DNA of 64,000 nt, from assembly GCA_003439945.1 (NCBI GenBank), contig QVRM01006581.1, positions 288,001 to 352,000 on the forward strand, read 5' to 3'. Origin of the DNA: Dermanyssus gallinae. Its lineage: Eukaryota; Arthropoda; Arachnida; Mesostigmata; Dermanyssidae. Of the stretch, positions 35,260 through 49,700 are shown one piece after another (the stretch's first letter is position 1; the number at the start of each line of letters is the position of its first letter). Both the position numbers and the translations under genes were made by a program. Below the pieces are notes generated by a model. That model was not told the DNA's origin and did not search any database. It was given only the letters and a program-made list of their open reading frames with translations.

Positions 35260-37560
35260 GCTTCCCTTGCCCAGAAGCTTTTTTTAGGGGGGGTTGAGGG
35301 TTTAAAATACATTAACGTACGACTGAGCAAACGCATACAGGGATTGGCTGTCCCCAGAACATGTTCACACTCAGACAGTGTGGGACTCAGCCACCAAACA
35401 GCAAGTCTCACCAGCAAGCCTTGGCAAGAGTCAGAGAGTTAAGGCCATACCCTCTAAAGCCCTACATATATGCACGACAGTGCCTACATATGTGTATTCC
35501 CCTTGAGATGACCCTACACCCTGCGGGATTCTTGACAGAGAAGAGTAATTACGCACAGGCGGCGGGGAAGTCTCGGAAGCTTTAAATCATTATGTCTTGC
35601 TTGTCGAGTCGCGTGGTGTAAGCGACTCTCTTATGCTTTCCACTAGTCATCTTCTTCCGGCATCTTCCTTGGCGTTCATACAACGTTGAATAGGCTTTGC
35701 AGCCGCGTCCCAGTTCTTGACCGACGTGAGCATGTGTGCGACTAGCTCTCCTAGAGTGTTCTTTCTGGGCATGCCTCGTCTGATTTCGGTCCATGTGGCG
35801 CATCTCAGGACCGTATGTTCCGGAGAGTCCACCTCGTCGCAATACAAACATTGCGTTCAGTCAACTTTTCCTATCCGGTTTGGATACACCCTGGAAATCG
35901 CCAAGACCCGTGAAAACCTGGGTTAATGGTAAGTAAGACGACCCCCGGGACGATTCGGCGGATGTTCGGAATAAGGTTCTTCACAGGCGCTCCTGGTTGT
36001 CCGTCCGGGATACTGTCCCACTCCTTCTGCCACCGATCGAGTGTTACCTCGCGTTCTTGTTCGAGTTCCTTAGCTGGGTCATAGGCGCCGACGTTCGGCT
36101 GCCTTCAAGTCCCAGGGCACTGTCTCTGCCAGTACGAGCGAGGCCGCCGTACTGATGGTGCGATACCCCCGAATGATGCGAAGGGCGCCGATCCGCTGAA
36201 CTCTCCTCAAGAGCTTCGTCGTAGCGTATGTGTCCATTGTAGGCGACATCCAAACTGGCGACCCAAAAAGGATGATGGACTCGGACACGGACATTAGTAG
36301 TCTCCGTTGGCTATCTATGGAGCAGTGCGTGTTGGGCAACAGGCGGGCAATGTCATTAGCCGCCTTTTGCGCCTTCGCGGCCGCTATCCTCACATGAGGG
36401 GTCCACCGCAGTCCCCGGCCCATATGTATACCCAAGTATCTTGCCGCGTCCTTTAGCTCAATGCTTTTGCCAGACAGGGAAAGCTTTAAAGGGCCGCATT
36501 TCTTTTTCCCGATGAGTAGAATCGCCTCACTCTTCTGGGGAGCGACTGTTAGGCCGGCATCTCTCATCCATTTATCGATATCCGCTAGCGCAATATTGGA
36601 GTATGTCTCTAGCTCCATCTTGGTCCTGGCTCTGACGGTCACATCCGCGTAGGCGTAGGTATTTCTACTCCCGGTGGAAGATGCTGAATGTTTAGGACGT
36701 CATCGTATGCCAGAATCCAGAAGAGTGGTCCAATGATTGAACCCCCCTGCGGCACTCCGGCAGTCATCTCCACCTTGGTGCGCCCGTTTTCGACCTTCCT
36801 ATTTTTCAGGTAATCGGAAACTAACCGTACCAGCTATGGAGGGACGTTCTTTCGTTGGAGCGTCTCCAGAACCACTTTCCACGGGATACTGTTGAACGCA
36901 TTTTTTACATCCAGCAACACCACCAGGAACAAATACCTGGTCTTCCGGGTCGAGTCCTTAATAGGTTCGGTCTTTGCTACTACTTTATGGATGGCCGACA
37001 GAACAGACTTCTGCTTTCGGAACCCAAACTGCATCGCTGATAACAGCCCGTGCTCCTCGGCAAAAGTCCTCGATAATCGATCCTCCATAATGGCTTCGGC
37101 TCCTTTGGCCAAAGTGCTCAACAAGCAGATTGGGCGGTACAACCCGTTGCCCTTAGGCAGCCGTACAAGCTCGGCGGCCTTCCAGCTCTCGGGAAGCTTA
37201 CCCGTACGAAAGTATCATCTTTGTGATGATTCTCGCCACTAGCAAGGAATACTGTCTAAATAGGAATTTTACCGCTCCCGCCGGTATTCCATCCAAGCCT
37301 GGTGCCTTTCCAAGCTTGATCCTTCCCGCCGCGGCAGCAGCAGCACCAATTTCGCCTGGAGTGACCTCGGGCACGTCAGTCTCCTGCATTTGAAGCGCTG
37401 CTGGAGCTGGAATTATGGCTCTAACTCGTTGTTTCAGTTCATCTTATGCATGTTCGATGGGATTCAGCAGAGGAAATACCTGTGACAGGGAATTCCGTTT
37501 CTTTGCCGTTCTTGTCTTAATGGACATGCAGCCTGGTCTCTGGTTAAAGGTAATGATACC
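35260..37560 (-). mobile_element. R1-like LINE, 5'-truncated and frameshifted
   Basis: Minus strand. PGEIGAAAAAAGRIKLGKAP and APGLDGIPAGAVKF (37198-37389), YRPICLLSTLAKGAEAIMED and MQFGFRKQKSVLSAIHKV (36834-37142), VVLLDVKNAFNSIPW, and an AYADV catalytic region at about 36630-36655. The connection region is 36079-36642 (ARYLGIHMGRGLRWTPHV). A C-terminal knuckle-like CDEVDSPEHTVLRC ends the ORF (35647-35847). The 3' UTR extends to about 35300. The pattern fits the R1 clade, which in arthropods is often site-specific in rDNA or telomeric repeats; this copy is in neither. Confidence 0.78.
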
Positions 37561-38107
37561 ATAAGGCTTTAGAGAGGAGACGCTTAGAGCACTAACGCAG
37601 GGCAATTGCATTCTATCATTGCTCTTTCGAGTCTGCCATTCTATACTATCGTGTGCTTAAATGTTTGTAAGGAGCACGTAAGGAGGACGTGCTGCATTAC
37701 CCAGTACGCAATTGTGAGCTTTTTGACAAACATTAGCAAAAAGCTAATATTAAGTCAGACGCATTTCTTAAATGATAAAATGTATACATATAGTACATTT
37801 TGTGTCTTTAAAACTACAATTGTCTTGTATGAACGTTTCGAATTATTATACAAATGTTAAAAGTGGTTAAAGCTAATCTCCTGTGCGTCCGCACCTTGCC
37901 TGCGCCGTATCGCATCTGATAGGCTACTCATCGACGGCACTGCAGCACACGATGGCACGATGCACCGCGTGGTATATAGGACATCTTTCACCACATCTTA
38001 TACAGATACATGTATCTGCAGGTGCATAAAACCCCCCGTCCCCCATAAAACGTGATGAAAGCCATGAACAGCGAAGCGCCCGAGAATATATCGGTTTGTT
38101 CGTTGGG

Positions 38108-38143
<36 letters not shown>

Positions 38144-39128
38144 TAAAAGGAGATTACATAAAGGGGCAAGTAATTTTATGCCACACGGATCGACATCTGG
38201 CCTGTATAGAGCAGGTCCGTGCAGCACCATGGAATTTTCCTTCCGTGGAATCAAGTCTGTCCGCGCTCCTCTCCTAATGTGTTGAAGGTAAAATTATCAG
38301 AGGCTAGTATTGATCTGGAGGAATCGATTTGTTTTAAAGCCCTGGCCACAGACAACATTGAAACATGAGCCGTATCACCGCATTCAATCATCTACGCAAT
38401 TTTTAGAGCACAATTTCTATAGTTTTGAGCTAGTGGTAGTTCTGAATGACGACTGGACAGTGCTACTCAATAATTCATAGACAGAGGATAGCAAAGAAAC
38501 AAAATATCTGTCATAATAAGCAAGCATAAATGTTTATTTCATGCTTGAGATACACTGTTATCTAAAAATGTTCAATTTTAATTTAGATGACTTTTTTGAT
38601 GAGCTTGTTGCATTGAAAGATCTATCTTATATAAATATACCTGATATGGCAATTTCTGATAAAAATGAACTAATATTAAAAAAATAAAACATGGTTTAAT
38701 TAATATATAAATAAAGTTGAAAAAGTAATTCAAGATATTTAGTTTGCCTGACAACGATACAGGTACAATGCAAAAAATGGCATATATATAAGGAGACATA
38801 TGTCATTTATTAATTGTTATCAATCACCAACGGTGGGAACATGGCAACTGGGTTTCTGCGAACGTGTGCACCTTTACGAAGGGTCCAGACGTGTTTTTGC
38901 ATGCTTAAGCCAAGCGTTGCCATGCTCGGTCTAAATGTTTGTCACACAGATCGTTTTAATCGTCGCTTATGCTTGAAACTTGATGTACATTATAGTGCTT
39001 TCTTACTAGACCAGTCACTTCCTAGACTACAAATATTATTGTGGCGCTATCTTGTTTAAATGCTGGTCATTTATTTAATGAGCCATTATATATATATATA
39101 TATATGTATATTTATATATATATATATT

Positions 39129-39203
<75 letters not shown>

Positions 39204-39961
39204 AGACATATATATATTTATATATATATATATATATATAAAATGAAAAAGCGAGGCTAACACTTTTGGTGGGTTTTCCATTTTCGTCGTCTGCAAATCG
39301 CTATAATTCGACACCAGCAGCAGCAACAACTACAACAACAATAACAATAATTATAGTCACTCAAAGCACAACAAGGCCTAATTACAATATGTCCCACTAT
39401 CCCATCCTAACAGCTGGATAAGACGACACCCCTCCCACCCCTCATACACTCAGGCGGCACGAGATGGAATGAGTAGTGAGTGTTCATATAAACACGAGAA
39501 CGGCACACATGCCCGAATGCCCGACTAGACACAGACTTCAGCCCCAGACACAGACGTGGTCTGCATCTCTGTGTCGAAACGTTGTCGAACGGAATTGCCG
39601 GAGTGTTCGAATTTTTGACGGGACCTCTACTGTTCAACTCGAACCTGGGAGCAGTGGATGAAGGAACCCTGCGAGAACAAAACAGTCAACCTAACCTTAA
39701 ATACTGCTGTCTGGCAGGCAGTATTTAATGGTCGATCAGGTGTTGATCGACCCATATATAGTTCTCGTAGCGCGCATCGCTGCCGAAAAACACTGCGTGT
39801 GAACTGTAGTGCAGCACCAGCAGCAGCAACAACAGCAGCAGCCGTTGATTGACGTTGATTGTCGTCGGCCGGACGAGATTTTTGGCCAGGTCCGGCAGTG
39901 AAGCAAGTACATCTGCTGCTGATCGGCCGCTTACAGAGACAGCAGCTTGTTGGGAGGCACG
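37561..39961. other. Upstream flank of DHX36
   Basis: No confident exon. It contains (TA)16 at 38110-38141 with palindromic edges (GGCCTATA and TATAGG), a long TA array at 39087-39240, trinucleotide-rich sequence (39310-39350) and a CAG/CAA tract at 39812-39842. The promoter and 5' UTR of DHX36 should lie in its last few hundred bases, but I cannot place a start site. Confidence 0.45.
39087..39240. repeat. Long (TA)n array, about 154 bp
   Basis: TA array with several TGTA, TTTA and GACA interruptions, about 720 bp upstream of the DHX36 start codon. Confidence 0.9.
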
Positions 39962-42900
39962 ATGAGTTACCGAGGTCGAGGTGAGTAAGCCTCTCGATGT
40001 TGCCGATTTTCGAGTCAGCACGCTAGCATGTTGTTCTTGCACGACGTCTTAAAGCAGGAACTGCTGTTAGAAATGATCTTCCTTAAGCACGACATCTTGA
40101 AGCAGGAACTGCTTAACTGTGCACCAAATCGACATATTTCCGCTGCGGCGCTCCGTCGTCATGTGGTGGTGTCCCATAGGTGTCTCTACACACGTCTTTT
40201 TTTTAGTGTGAGGTTTGGGAAAAATGCTTTATGCACATCTAGCGCCGATGTGTAGGAGCGCGTGGGTAGTGTAAGAAAAGCAGAGCTGCCACCTGCGTGC
40301 AATGAGCGTGTACGTAATGGTATAGAGCACGTTTGAGTGCCAGCATAAAAAGAAGAGACAAGTAAAATTGAAATAGTGTTGACAAGCACTTCTTGCTTTT
40401 TCTGTTGTTGTTGTTGACAGATAGCGACAACAGCACAAATAAAACTATGCGCCTTTTCTTTTTGCAATGTGTATTGATAATTTTTTTTTTATTTATTATT
40501 ACATCACCTTTCGGTATTGTTGATTATATTACATTACACGTATTCATTAATCAAGCATCTCAAGAAGATGTCAGCGACCTAACGCCCAGATAGCTGGCGC
40601 AGACCGACATGTTTCATGATGATATTTGGTGCATACAAGGCCGCAAAATTTGCAGCAACACTCATCAGAAGGGTATTGATAATGTATTAAAATCAAATAT
40701 ATCCACAGAACAAGAGAAGGTCAATTTTTTGCTCCGCAACCGACAATGATTTGTTTGCAAAAAACAAATAATTATTCACTAATGGTTGTTTCTCTAGTTG
40801 TGAAGACGTCTATTTACATTCATTCACGCGGCATTTCCCGTTCTGTGGCAATTGTTCGTGGGGGTTCGTGTTAAGCAGACAACTTCTACTAGTAAAAACT
40901 AACATTGCTTCGTCAGTGCCTAGTTCGATTTTGATGTGACGTGCCTAAAAGTATTCATATTCAGCATTTATTTCACTACAAAATTGGTAGACAGTTGATT
41001 CAATTTTCACAAGATGACACAATGCGACTTTTTGGTCTCATAATATGTATTTAACTTTGGATGATAAGGACGTTCCGCAAATTTCTGGGCACACGAGTAT
41101 ATGATAGCGTCCAATATCAAACTCTCCGCAAAAACTACAAACACATTCTTCAATATTAAAACAGCTTGGCTTCATGCATATGTAATGGTGGTACACGTGC
41201 CAGGTTATTCGGCATATTAGCGAGCGGTTCCTTTGCATGGCTCCTTTCCACCTACGTGAACAAAAGGTATAATTCTCAGCTACAATTTTTAAATTTCTGT
41301 TTTCTCTGACTGTGCTTAAAAATAAACTATCAATTGTTTAAGTCTGTAGGCGCAATTCTCGTTTCTCCGTCTCGTTGCATTTTATTGACGATATTATTCT
41401 TGTTAATCGTTTTTTTACTAGGTTGGTTAAAGATTGTATGTTGGCATATATATATCTACAATTATTTGTGTCCGTGGGCGCAGTTATCGGTTTTGTGTCT
41501 CGTCGTTTCAAAGACGTGGTAGAATCTCGTCGTACGTTGGCTCAGCAAATGGCGATTCATAATATAGGCTGGATTCAGCCTGTAGACAGCCAAAATTATA
41601 TATATAAATTACACATTGTTATCTCATAAAAGGGGCTCCGAACAAGCGATGTGCTTAATGGAGCTTGAAATTAATGTGTGCAATGATCTTACAAGAAATG
41701 TCAATAAACAAACAGTTGAATGCACAGTTGAAAACACCAACTGTTCTAAAATATGTGCCTCGATAGCAGCAGCTCAAAAAGAAGCTCAAATTTGAACTCA
41801 TTCTCAGATGTCACGCGGCGGGCCGATTTGACATCATTGCAAGGTGTTCTATGCTGTCAAGGCATTTCCGAGTATTAGCTAGTGGAATTACACTGGTTGC
41901 TATTGTTAAATTGGGGATCAACTTAAGTTTAATAGTTATAAGTATATATGCACTTTATTTGCTTATATATAAGAGAAGAGTCAATTTATGCACGAAATGT
42001 TTAATAATTGTTAAATATTGGGTACCTACGAAATTGGATCGCCGGCAGGTAATGATGCATGACAGTTATTCAAGTATGTGGGTGCTTGAACTCTATTCCC
42101 TTTTTCTTCATTTTTCATCAGAACGTCTTCTTTCAATGATTGAATAGTTTTTGGTGTTTTTTTTAGGTTGGTACAATGTGGTGTGTGCTGGCAAGCATAT
42201 TTACAGGACAATCATTTGTGTCTGTGGGAGCGGTTCTTGCTTTTTCTGGACAAGATGATCCTTGTGAACGTCGATTGATTATTATTAGTACGCACATTTG
42301 ACAAGGTATTATGTATAAAATTATTAATTTTATTACATTAATGTTAATCTCATATATATATATATATATATATATAATTGAGAAAAAGTGAACTTATTTT
42401 TGCGCGCGTCCACAGATCGGGGCCCCAATCGTGGCGGCGGTAGAGGAGGTGGCTGGAGGCATGGAAGTGGTGGCGGCGGCGGCGGCGCCGGCTATCGTGG
42501 AGATTCGGGAGGCGTCGGGGGTAGCGGCCGATATTCTGCTGCTGCTGATGGTGGTGACAAATCGGACGGCCCCAGTGGTCACCCCCGTAACCTTCGAGGA
42601 CGAGCTATTGGCATGTGGTATGCCCAGCGAGGCAGGTATGTTAAGGCGTACACGATGCCTTATCTCATCTATCGTCACGATTTTTGTCGCCGCGTTCGGT
42701 CTCGTCATCGTCGTCGTCCATTCGTCCGTCCGTAGTCATTGTAAGCCAGCTGATGTCGGTTTGTGACCGAGCACCTGTTGTCAACCTCCGATCTCTCTCC
42801 CTCTCTCCGAGTGTTTCGGATACGCACAGATATCCAACATTCACTACTGCAACACTGACAGCAACAGTTATGATATATAAATATATTTGTTTCTAAATAG

Positions 42901-43192
42901 ATTTATTCGGTATTGGGTGTTTATTACATTTAGATATGTAGAACGTATCATTGTCATTATTATCAGTTAATCAACTAACCAACGACTGTTGTCACGTGTG
43001 CCTACCTACCGCCACGGCATATGTAGGGGCCGTAATGGAGCGACTAGTAATGTTCGGAAGACGGAGCTGGTACCGCGAGTTCACCTCGAACCTCAGCTAC
43101 AGGAACGCGTCGATAAGGCGCTGTTGCGGCTGGAGGACGTCATGCAGAACAACATCGATCGATACTCAGATAGATATCGTAACGGTAGGTTT

Positions 43193-43232
<40 letters not shown>

Positions 43233-43245
43233 AGAGAGAGAGATT

Positions 43246-43305
<60 letters not shown>

Positions 43306-43376
43306 AGAGAGAAAGAGATTTAGCGTTTAAATCTAAATAACGATCGTTTTGGTTGATCATATATAATATATATATG

Positions 43377-43412
<36 letters not shown>

Positions 43413-46171
43413 TTTAGCGTTTAAATCTAAATACGATCGTTTTGGTTGATCATATTTCGGGTTATATCTAGCTGGTTAGCACAGTAACACGCTTTTACAC
43501 GATGAAGGCCGACGTCGTGTATATGGATGATGTGGTATGATTGCCGCGGCGCGGCCTCTCGCAATTAGGTTTGATGACAACACGCAATAACTGCTTAGCT
43601 ATATTTCTGTCTGTCTTACTGGTTTTGGGGACTCAGACCATCACGAGCCGAGATTTGAGTTCGAAGGAAGCCGCCTCGGAGAAGTCAAACCGGGCACCAC
43701 CGCTGCAGTCAAAAAGCCGAGACGCTGCAATGTGAGTACCTGTCTTCGATATGTGCGTATACACATGTACAGTGTGCTGCTTCCTTTACGGCTAACAGAA
43801 GTGCCAAATTGCCTTTCATATGATAATAAAAACTCACAGTGAATTTGTACCGTATTGCACATTTCTACTTATGACATGGCTCATGTCTATAGTTCATGAA
43901 ATGAATGGCTACGACTACGTTGAAAAATCACTTTTACATGTTGAATATTTGTTTGTGTGGACTCAAAATGTTTGGATCATTATGTTACTACGACTAATAA
44001 CATTGGTTTTGCTTTACTTGTTAAAATTGTATGTTAGCCTGCGTTGTGGGAGACACGGAGAAAGTTGCCCGTGTTTGGCGCGCGGAGTGAAATTTTGGAC
44101 GCAATCAATAAAAAGTAAGTTGATGCCGTACATGTATATAATTGTATTATTCTTTTCCCTGGCGAAATAGTATGCACTCATCTCGTTCGATCACTGCGTG
44201 GAGATATAACAGTAAATAATTATTTGTCAAAGAGGCGCTAATGTTATGCTTTATTCAAAGCTGGACAAACTGCACTATCCCCAGATTGTTCAAGTTTATA
44301 TCAGTGAGATCTTAGAACTAGCGAACCCTAATGGCAGTCCGAAAGTTAAGATGAACTTTGCGTGGTAACCGCGAGAGCCCTTGAATGAAGGAGAAGCTAT
44401 TAGTTTGACAATCACTATTGTCTTGAGGGCAATCTATTGGCAAAGTTTATTATCCTGACCATTACAGATATGTTAATATATAAATATTTACATATATTTC
44501 CGTACCGTTTTTCCTCAGCCAGGTATGCGTCATATCCGGTGAAACGGGTAGCGGTAAATCGACCCAAGTTCCTCAGTTTATCCTTGAGCAGTTCGAGGAG
44601 CGCTTGAGCGCACTTTCGGCCGTCGAGCAAGAGAACAAAGATGGTTTCATGGACGGCCATTGTGACCGTCGTTCCAACGAACAGTCATCTGGCAATAAGA
44701 AGAGTGGTTGCTTTGTCGTCTGTACACAACCGAGACGGATTTCTGCTATATCGCTCGCAGAACGGTGAGACCCGTGTTTTAGATGAAGCACCGACATCGT
44801 TATCATATATTTGTTACTGCAGCAACTGTATTTATATAACTGTAAATGTACTTGTTCCTTTAATCATGTTTTATATATTTTTACTTTTTACTGGTGCACC
44901 TTGTGATGGGAGGTTTGAATGTTACAATTTCTTAAATTTTCTCTGCTCTGTTATGGCCGATTTTGGTCGTTGCTTTCTGGTGATACTGGCGGTCATCTTT
45001 GTAGGGTGGCGGAAGAGCGTGGCGAATCGTTGGGCGAGCGAAGTGTAGGCTACAAAATTCGCATGGAAAGCCGAGAGGCTCCCGTGAGACCGCAACAGCC
45101 CGTAGTCCTCTACTGCTCTACGGGAATCGTTCTTCAGTATCTTCAGAGCGATCCGTGAGTCTCAGCTGCAGTTTAATCATGTTTATATATATATATATAT
45201 ATATATAGCCCCTGGGCAACCTCCTCACTACAGAGGCTGTATGCTTTCGAGTGTATTTGCAAGTACTCATGAATAAAGCATTGTGTTTTACTCATATATT
45301 TATATAAGGGATGTTCAAATGAAAAGGCATGAAACGGCGTAACAACCAAGACCGGTTGAAATTTGAATATTCCGTTTTGGGAGAGTTTAGTGAGACATCT
45401 AAGGGTGCGAATGAAGTCACTGGCGTGGTTGTGTACACGCGTGGTGATGACCCTAGACCAGACCAGGCGAACACTCGAATGTCGGCCGATTTCATCGCCA
45501 AGGTGGAAGACCTCGTGGGAAGTAATCGGCGTGTCTCAATGCGAATGTTGGCAGTGATGGTGTGCGCGCAATGGGTTCCGCAGAAGCTCAGTGAACCGCA
45601 AAATGAACTGGGTATGGGGCTAGCACTGCATCATCTGTTTCGGTATCATAAGGCTTTTTTAGAGCGGATTGTCCGCGGTGGCGAGAGTTGCTGCCAGCAC
45701 TTCAAGTCAGGGGCAAAGCGGGATAGCCTGCAATGAAAGCATGCGCTGTCACCTCCCTCTTAAAAAATTCAAAGCTGTAACAAGGTGGTGCCCACCATCT
45801 GTTTCCGGGATCCGATACTCATAAAATTCCTCGGGCACGGAAAAACCATTAGCAATGATATGTACTGTGAGACACTTCGTAACCCGCACAAGTCCGTCAA
45901 GGGCAAACGGCCTGGAGTGCTCACTGAGAAAGTGATTTTGCGTCTCCAGGGTTACACAAAGTGTACTGGCCTAGTTTAAGCGGAAGCAGCTTGGATATCC
46001 GCTCTCCAGCCCACATTCTTTGTCGGCCAGCGACATCTGTCAGTTTGGTCCGCTAAAAACATATCAAATGAAGGCGCTTTAACTTTGGATCGTGAAACAG
46101 TGCAATAGTTGCGCTCAGACCTTTGATGATTTCTTTTGAGTAAAGACTTCAGGTATACACACAGTGTCTTC

Positions 46172-46209
<38 letters not shown>

Positions 46210-46738
46210 GTAAACAATTGTGTATTACACAACTCTTTACACCCTGTTATGAACATATTGCACTCTACGATGCAGTAGTGAGCAGATGGTTATACTACAA
46301 TTTAAGACGTGCGACGATTGCGCGTCTGACATGGCGCAGTCTTCTGTCTTGCGTGAGTCATTTGATAGTGGATGAGGTACACGAGAGAAGTCTTCACTCC
46401 GACCTACTTCTGGCTATCATCAAGGAGAAAGTGCTACCTTTTCGGCCGGACTTTCGTCTTATCTGCATGTCGGCCACACTAGACAGCGATACATTTGTTC
46501 GGTAAGCCAGTATTTCACCTATACGCTATTCTAATGCGTTGCAGGTTTGCAAATGCTTTTTGCCATGATGTCTGCTTTCTAGATACTGACACAATCTATT
46601 TACCGGCTTTATCTTAATATTACTTATATTAACTATAATGCGTTTGGAAATAGTTCCTCGACAACCGGTGCAATTATTTCGCGTTTCGTAAATCATTGAC
46701 ATCACCGACGTATGAATACTCTCTCTCTCTCTCTCTCT

Positions 46739-46778
<40 letters not shown>

Positions 46779-49700
46779 CATATAATGGTATTTTGCATAT
46801 AGTGGGTTAATTAGAATACAGCAGCAGCAGTATCCACAATTAAGTTGAATATATTGGAAGGATCTCTGAACTCGGACATATTTCGTTTGTTACAGCTATT
46901 TTGGACCGAAATGCATCCACCTGAGTGTATCCGGTCGTCTGTATCCCGTACGCAACTTCTATCTGGAGGATTTTGTACAGGACCTTGACTATGAGCCGCC
47001 GGCATTCCCTTCTCGCTCGTTCGGTTCGCAGGATCGTGACAAAACCGACAAATTCAACAGACTCATTGACGCCGGGTATGACTATGCAGTCACTTGATTC
47101 AACACAGATACAGTTGATACAGCGATAGCCACATGTTGGCAACTACAACATGAAAATATAGTTTGAATTTTGGTCGTCACAAACCTGCAATGATACTTTG
47201 TTATTACAAACGTGCTTCAATGGATAACACACGCGGTTTCGATAAGGCATTCTGCCATAGGAAGACTACGGCATATCGCAATACGTGTACATACTCTGCC
47301 GCCTCCCGTTTCCAGTTTGCTTTGGTTCCTAAATGTTTTTAACCACTTGTTTACTTGTTTGATATTAGTTACTCTGGACCCCTGGCAAGTGCCTTGCTCG
47401 AGGTGACATCGCCGAAAGCCAATAAAGTTGATCCGGATTTGGTCGTGGCTGCAGTGAAGCTCATTTGTCAGCAGGCTTACTCTGCAGCAAATAAGGATGA
47501 TGACGATGATCACCCTTCAGGTAAGCTGCTTCATCACTGTATTATTAAGAGCAGCAACAATAAACAATACTGAGAGATTGTTCAAGACATATCAAAGTTT
47601 TTGTTTTCTATATTGACTGCTGTCTGTACTATTTTATTGCCATTTCTTATGGACAAGGGGCCCGTGTTATATTAAATAAAACGCATCGAATAGGTCGATA
47701 AATAGCTACGAGAATATCCTATTAAAGATCGAATATATACAGTGGATACCGCGTTCGACATGCGGCCATTTAACACAGACACAAGATTACATGGTGATAA
47801 CTTCTCGATTAAAAAGTGTATGCCCTTAGTTATTACAAAGATTATTATCATCGAGGAAGGGACGATTGAAAATAGGATCCGTTATCCTTGCAGGTCAAAT
47901 CCGTATTTAAATCAAATTATGGCGAATATTAGTACATTTATACTTTGACAGAATTGTTGTAATAGGAACTTATTGGCTTAGCTTGCCAACATACAGCCCA
48001 TTATTGCGGTTGAGAATGCTTCCTAAATTTTGTTGCACACAATATGACAACGACCTGTGCTAAAACGGTCTGATTTCATAAACATTCTGGCCTTTAGTTA
48101 ACGTGTTTTTACGTTTAAATTTTCTGCCTTAAATTGTTTATGTGGGGTTGCGGGCGACTCTTTTCGAAATAGGATTTTTGTTCTGGAGTGCTTATAAAAC
48201 GCAATTGCAAGTCAATTTTGTATGTGAACCCATTTCAGCATGAGTTCACCTTAAAACATTGATATACATTTTCTATGACAAGCTTTGACGCCAATATACT
48301 TTAATGGCACTTATATTCGCTTTAATGTTTATTTTCGTTCCGTTGCTCGGTACGACAGATATCAATGGGATGTGCTTTCTGCGCATGGTGAGCATCTAGG
48401 ACAGCTCACGTCCTTGGAGAGCGTTTCAATACCGAATGCCATCTGCAATGAAATGTCGATATCAAATATGAGCTGTTTACAAGTGATAAAATGGCTGTAA
48501 TAGACCGTCTCCTCGGTCAACGTAGGTGGAAAACCTTTTAATTGAGAGTTTGTCGGCTGACAAACTCTCAATTGTTGGCCGTTGATATCGGAAGGTGACA
48601 CCTCCAGAACATACGGGTTCATCTGTTGACCTCGTCTAACAGTTGATTGTAGGACAGAAACATGCGCTGCGACAATGACAAAGTGAAAGGTAGGAACAAC
48701 ATATAAGATACCTCGTTTCTGCTCCTTTATGACTAGTTTAACTGTGTTCTTTGTGACGGTAATTGTCGTTACCTCTAGATGGCGCCATTCTCGTATTTCT
48801 GCCAGGCTGGGACACCATCACTGACGTCTGCGCTGGCCTTGAAAAGCTCAACACGCCTTACCTTAACCGACGTAAGTATCCTATTGCTCTGCCTGACCTA
48901 AGACTACAAGACTCATTGTTGCGATAGGCAGGCGGGACCGAATACAAATTGTCCTACAGACTACAAAACACTTATGCATAGAGAAGATATTTCCGTTTAT
49001 ATGCATGTCTGTATGCTCAAACGGAGGATGGCTATACAAGTACATGATGTTTCACACGCATTCAGGCCGGATATATAGAGGCAAGTGACGTATTTTACAG
49101 ATACAAGCCACTCGTATTTTTAACTCAGTTTTCTAAAGGTGCTGTGTTTTTCACGTATTAAACTTTTTGTTATGCACAGGAAACACTCTCGTGCTGCCGC
49201 TACATTCGATGCTGCCGACAAGTGAGCAACGGCGGGTGTTCCCGCCACCGCCCAGAGGAGTTCGCAAGGTAGAGTCTATCTCGACGGCTTTTCGTCATGT
49301 GGTAACGCCCTTATCTAGGCGACGACTCCATTGACATTTATGCATCGGTTTGATTTGGCTCTCTGTTGCTCGGCGACGTCGAACACTTTGCGTCGAACGC
49401 CGCGAATTTCGAAACTCGCTCTCCCCAAGTGTATTATCTAATGCGACTAAATATCGGTGATTATACTCCTGTCAGTACATTAAACGCCGCTGTCGTCACG
49501 TCGTGCGCGCTAGCATAAATTATTGTAGACAGGAGACAAAATTTTACCCTGTACTTGGCTCTGTAGAGAAGCCATCGTACGGCGGCTCAACAGTGCTGTT
49601 GATAAAATGCCGTGATCGGTTTGTCGGTCTTATCGGTTACAGATAATCGTGTCGACGATGATCGCGGAAGCAAGTGTTACAATCGAGGACGTGGTCTACG

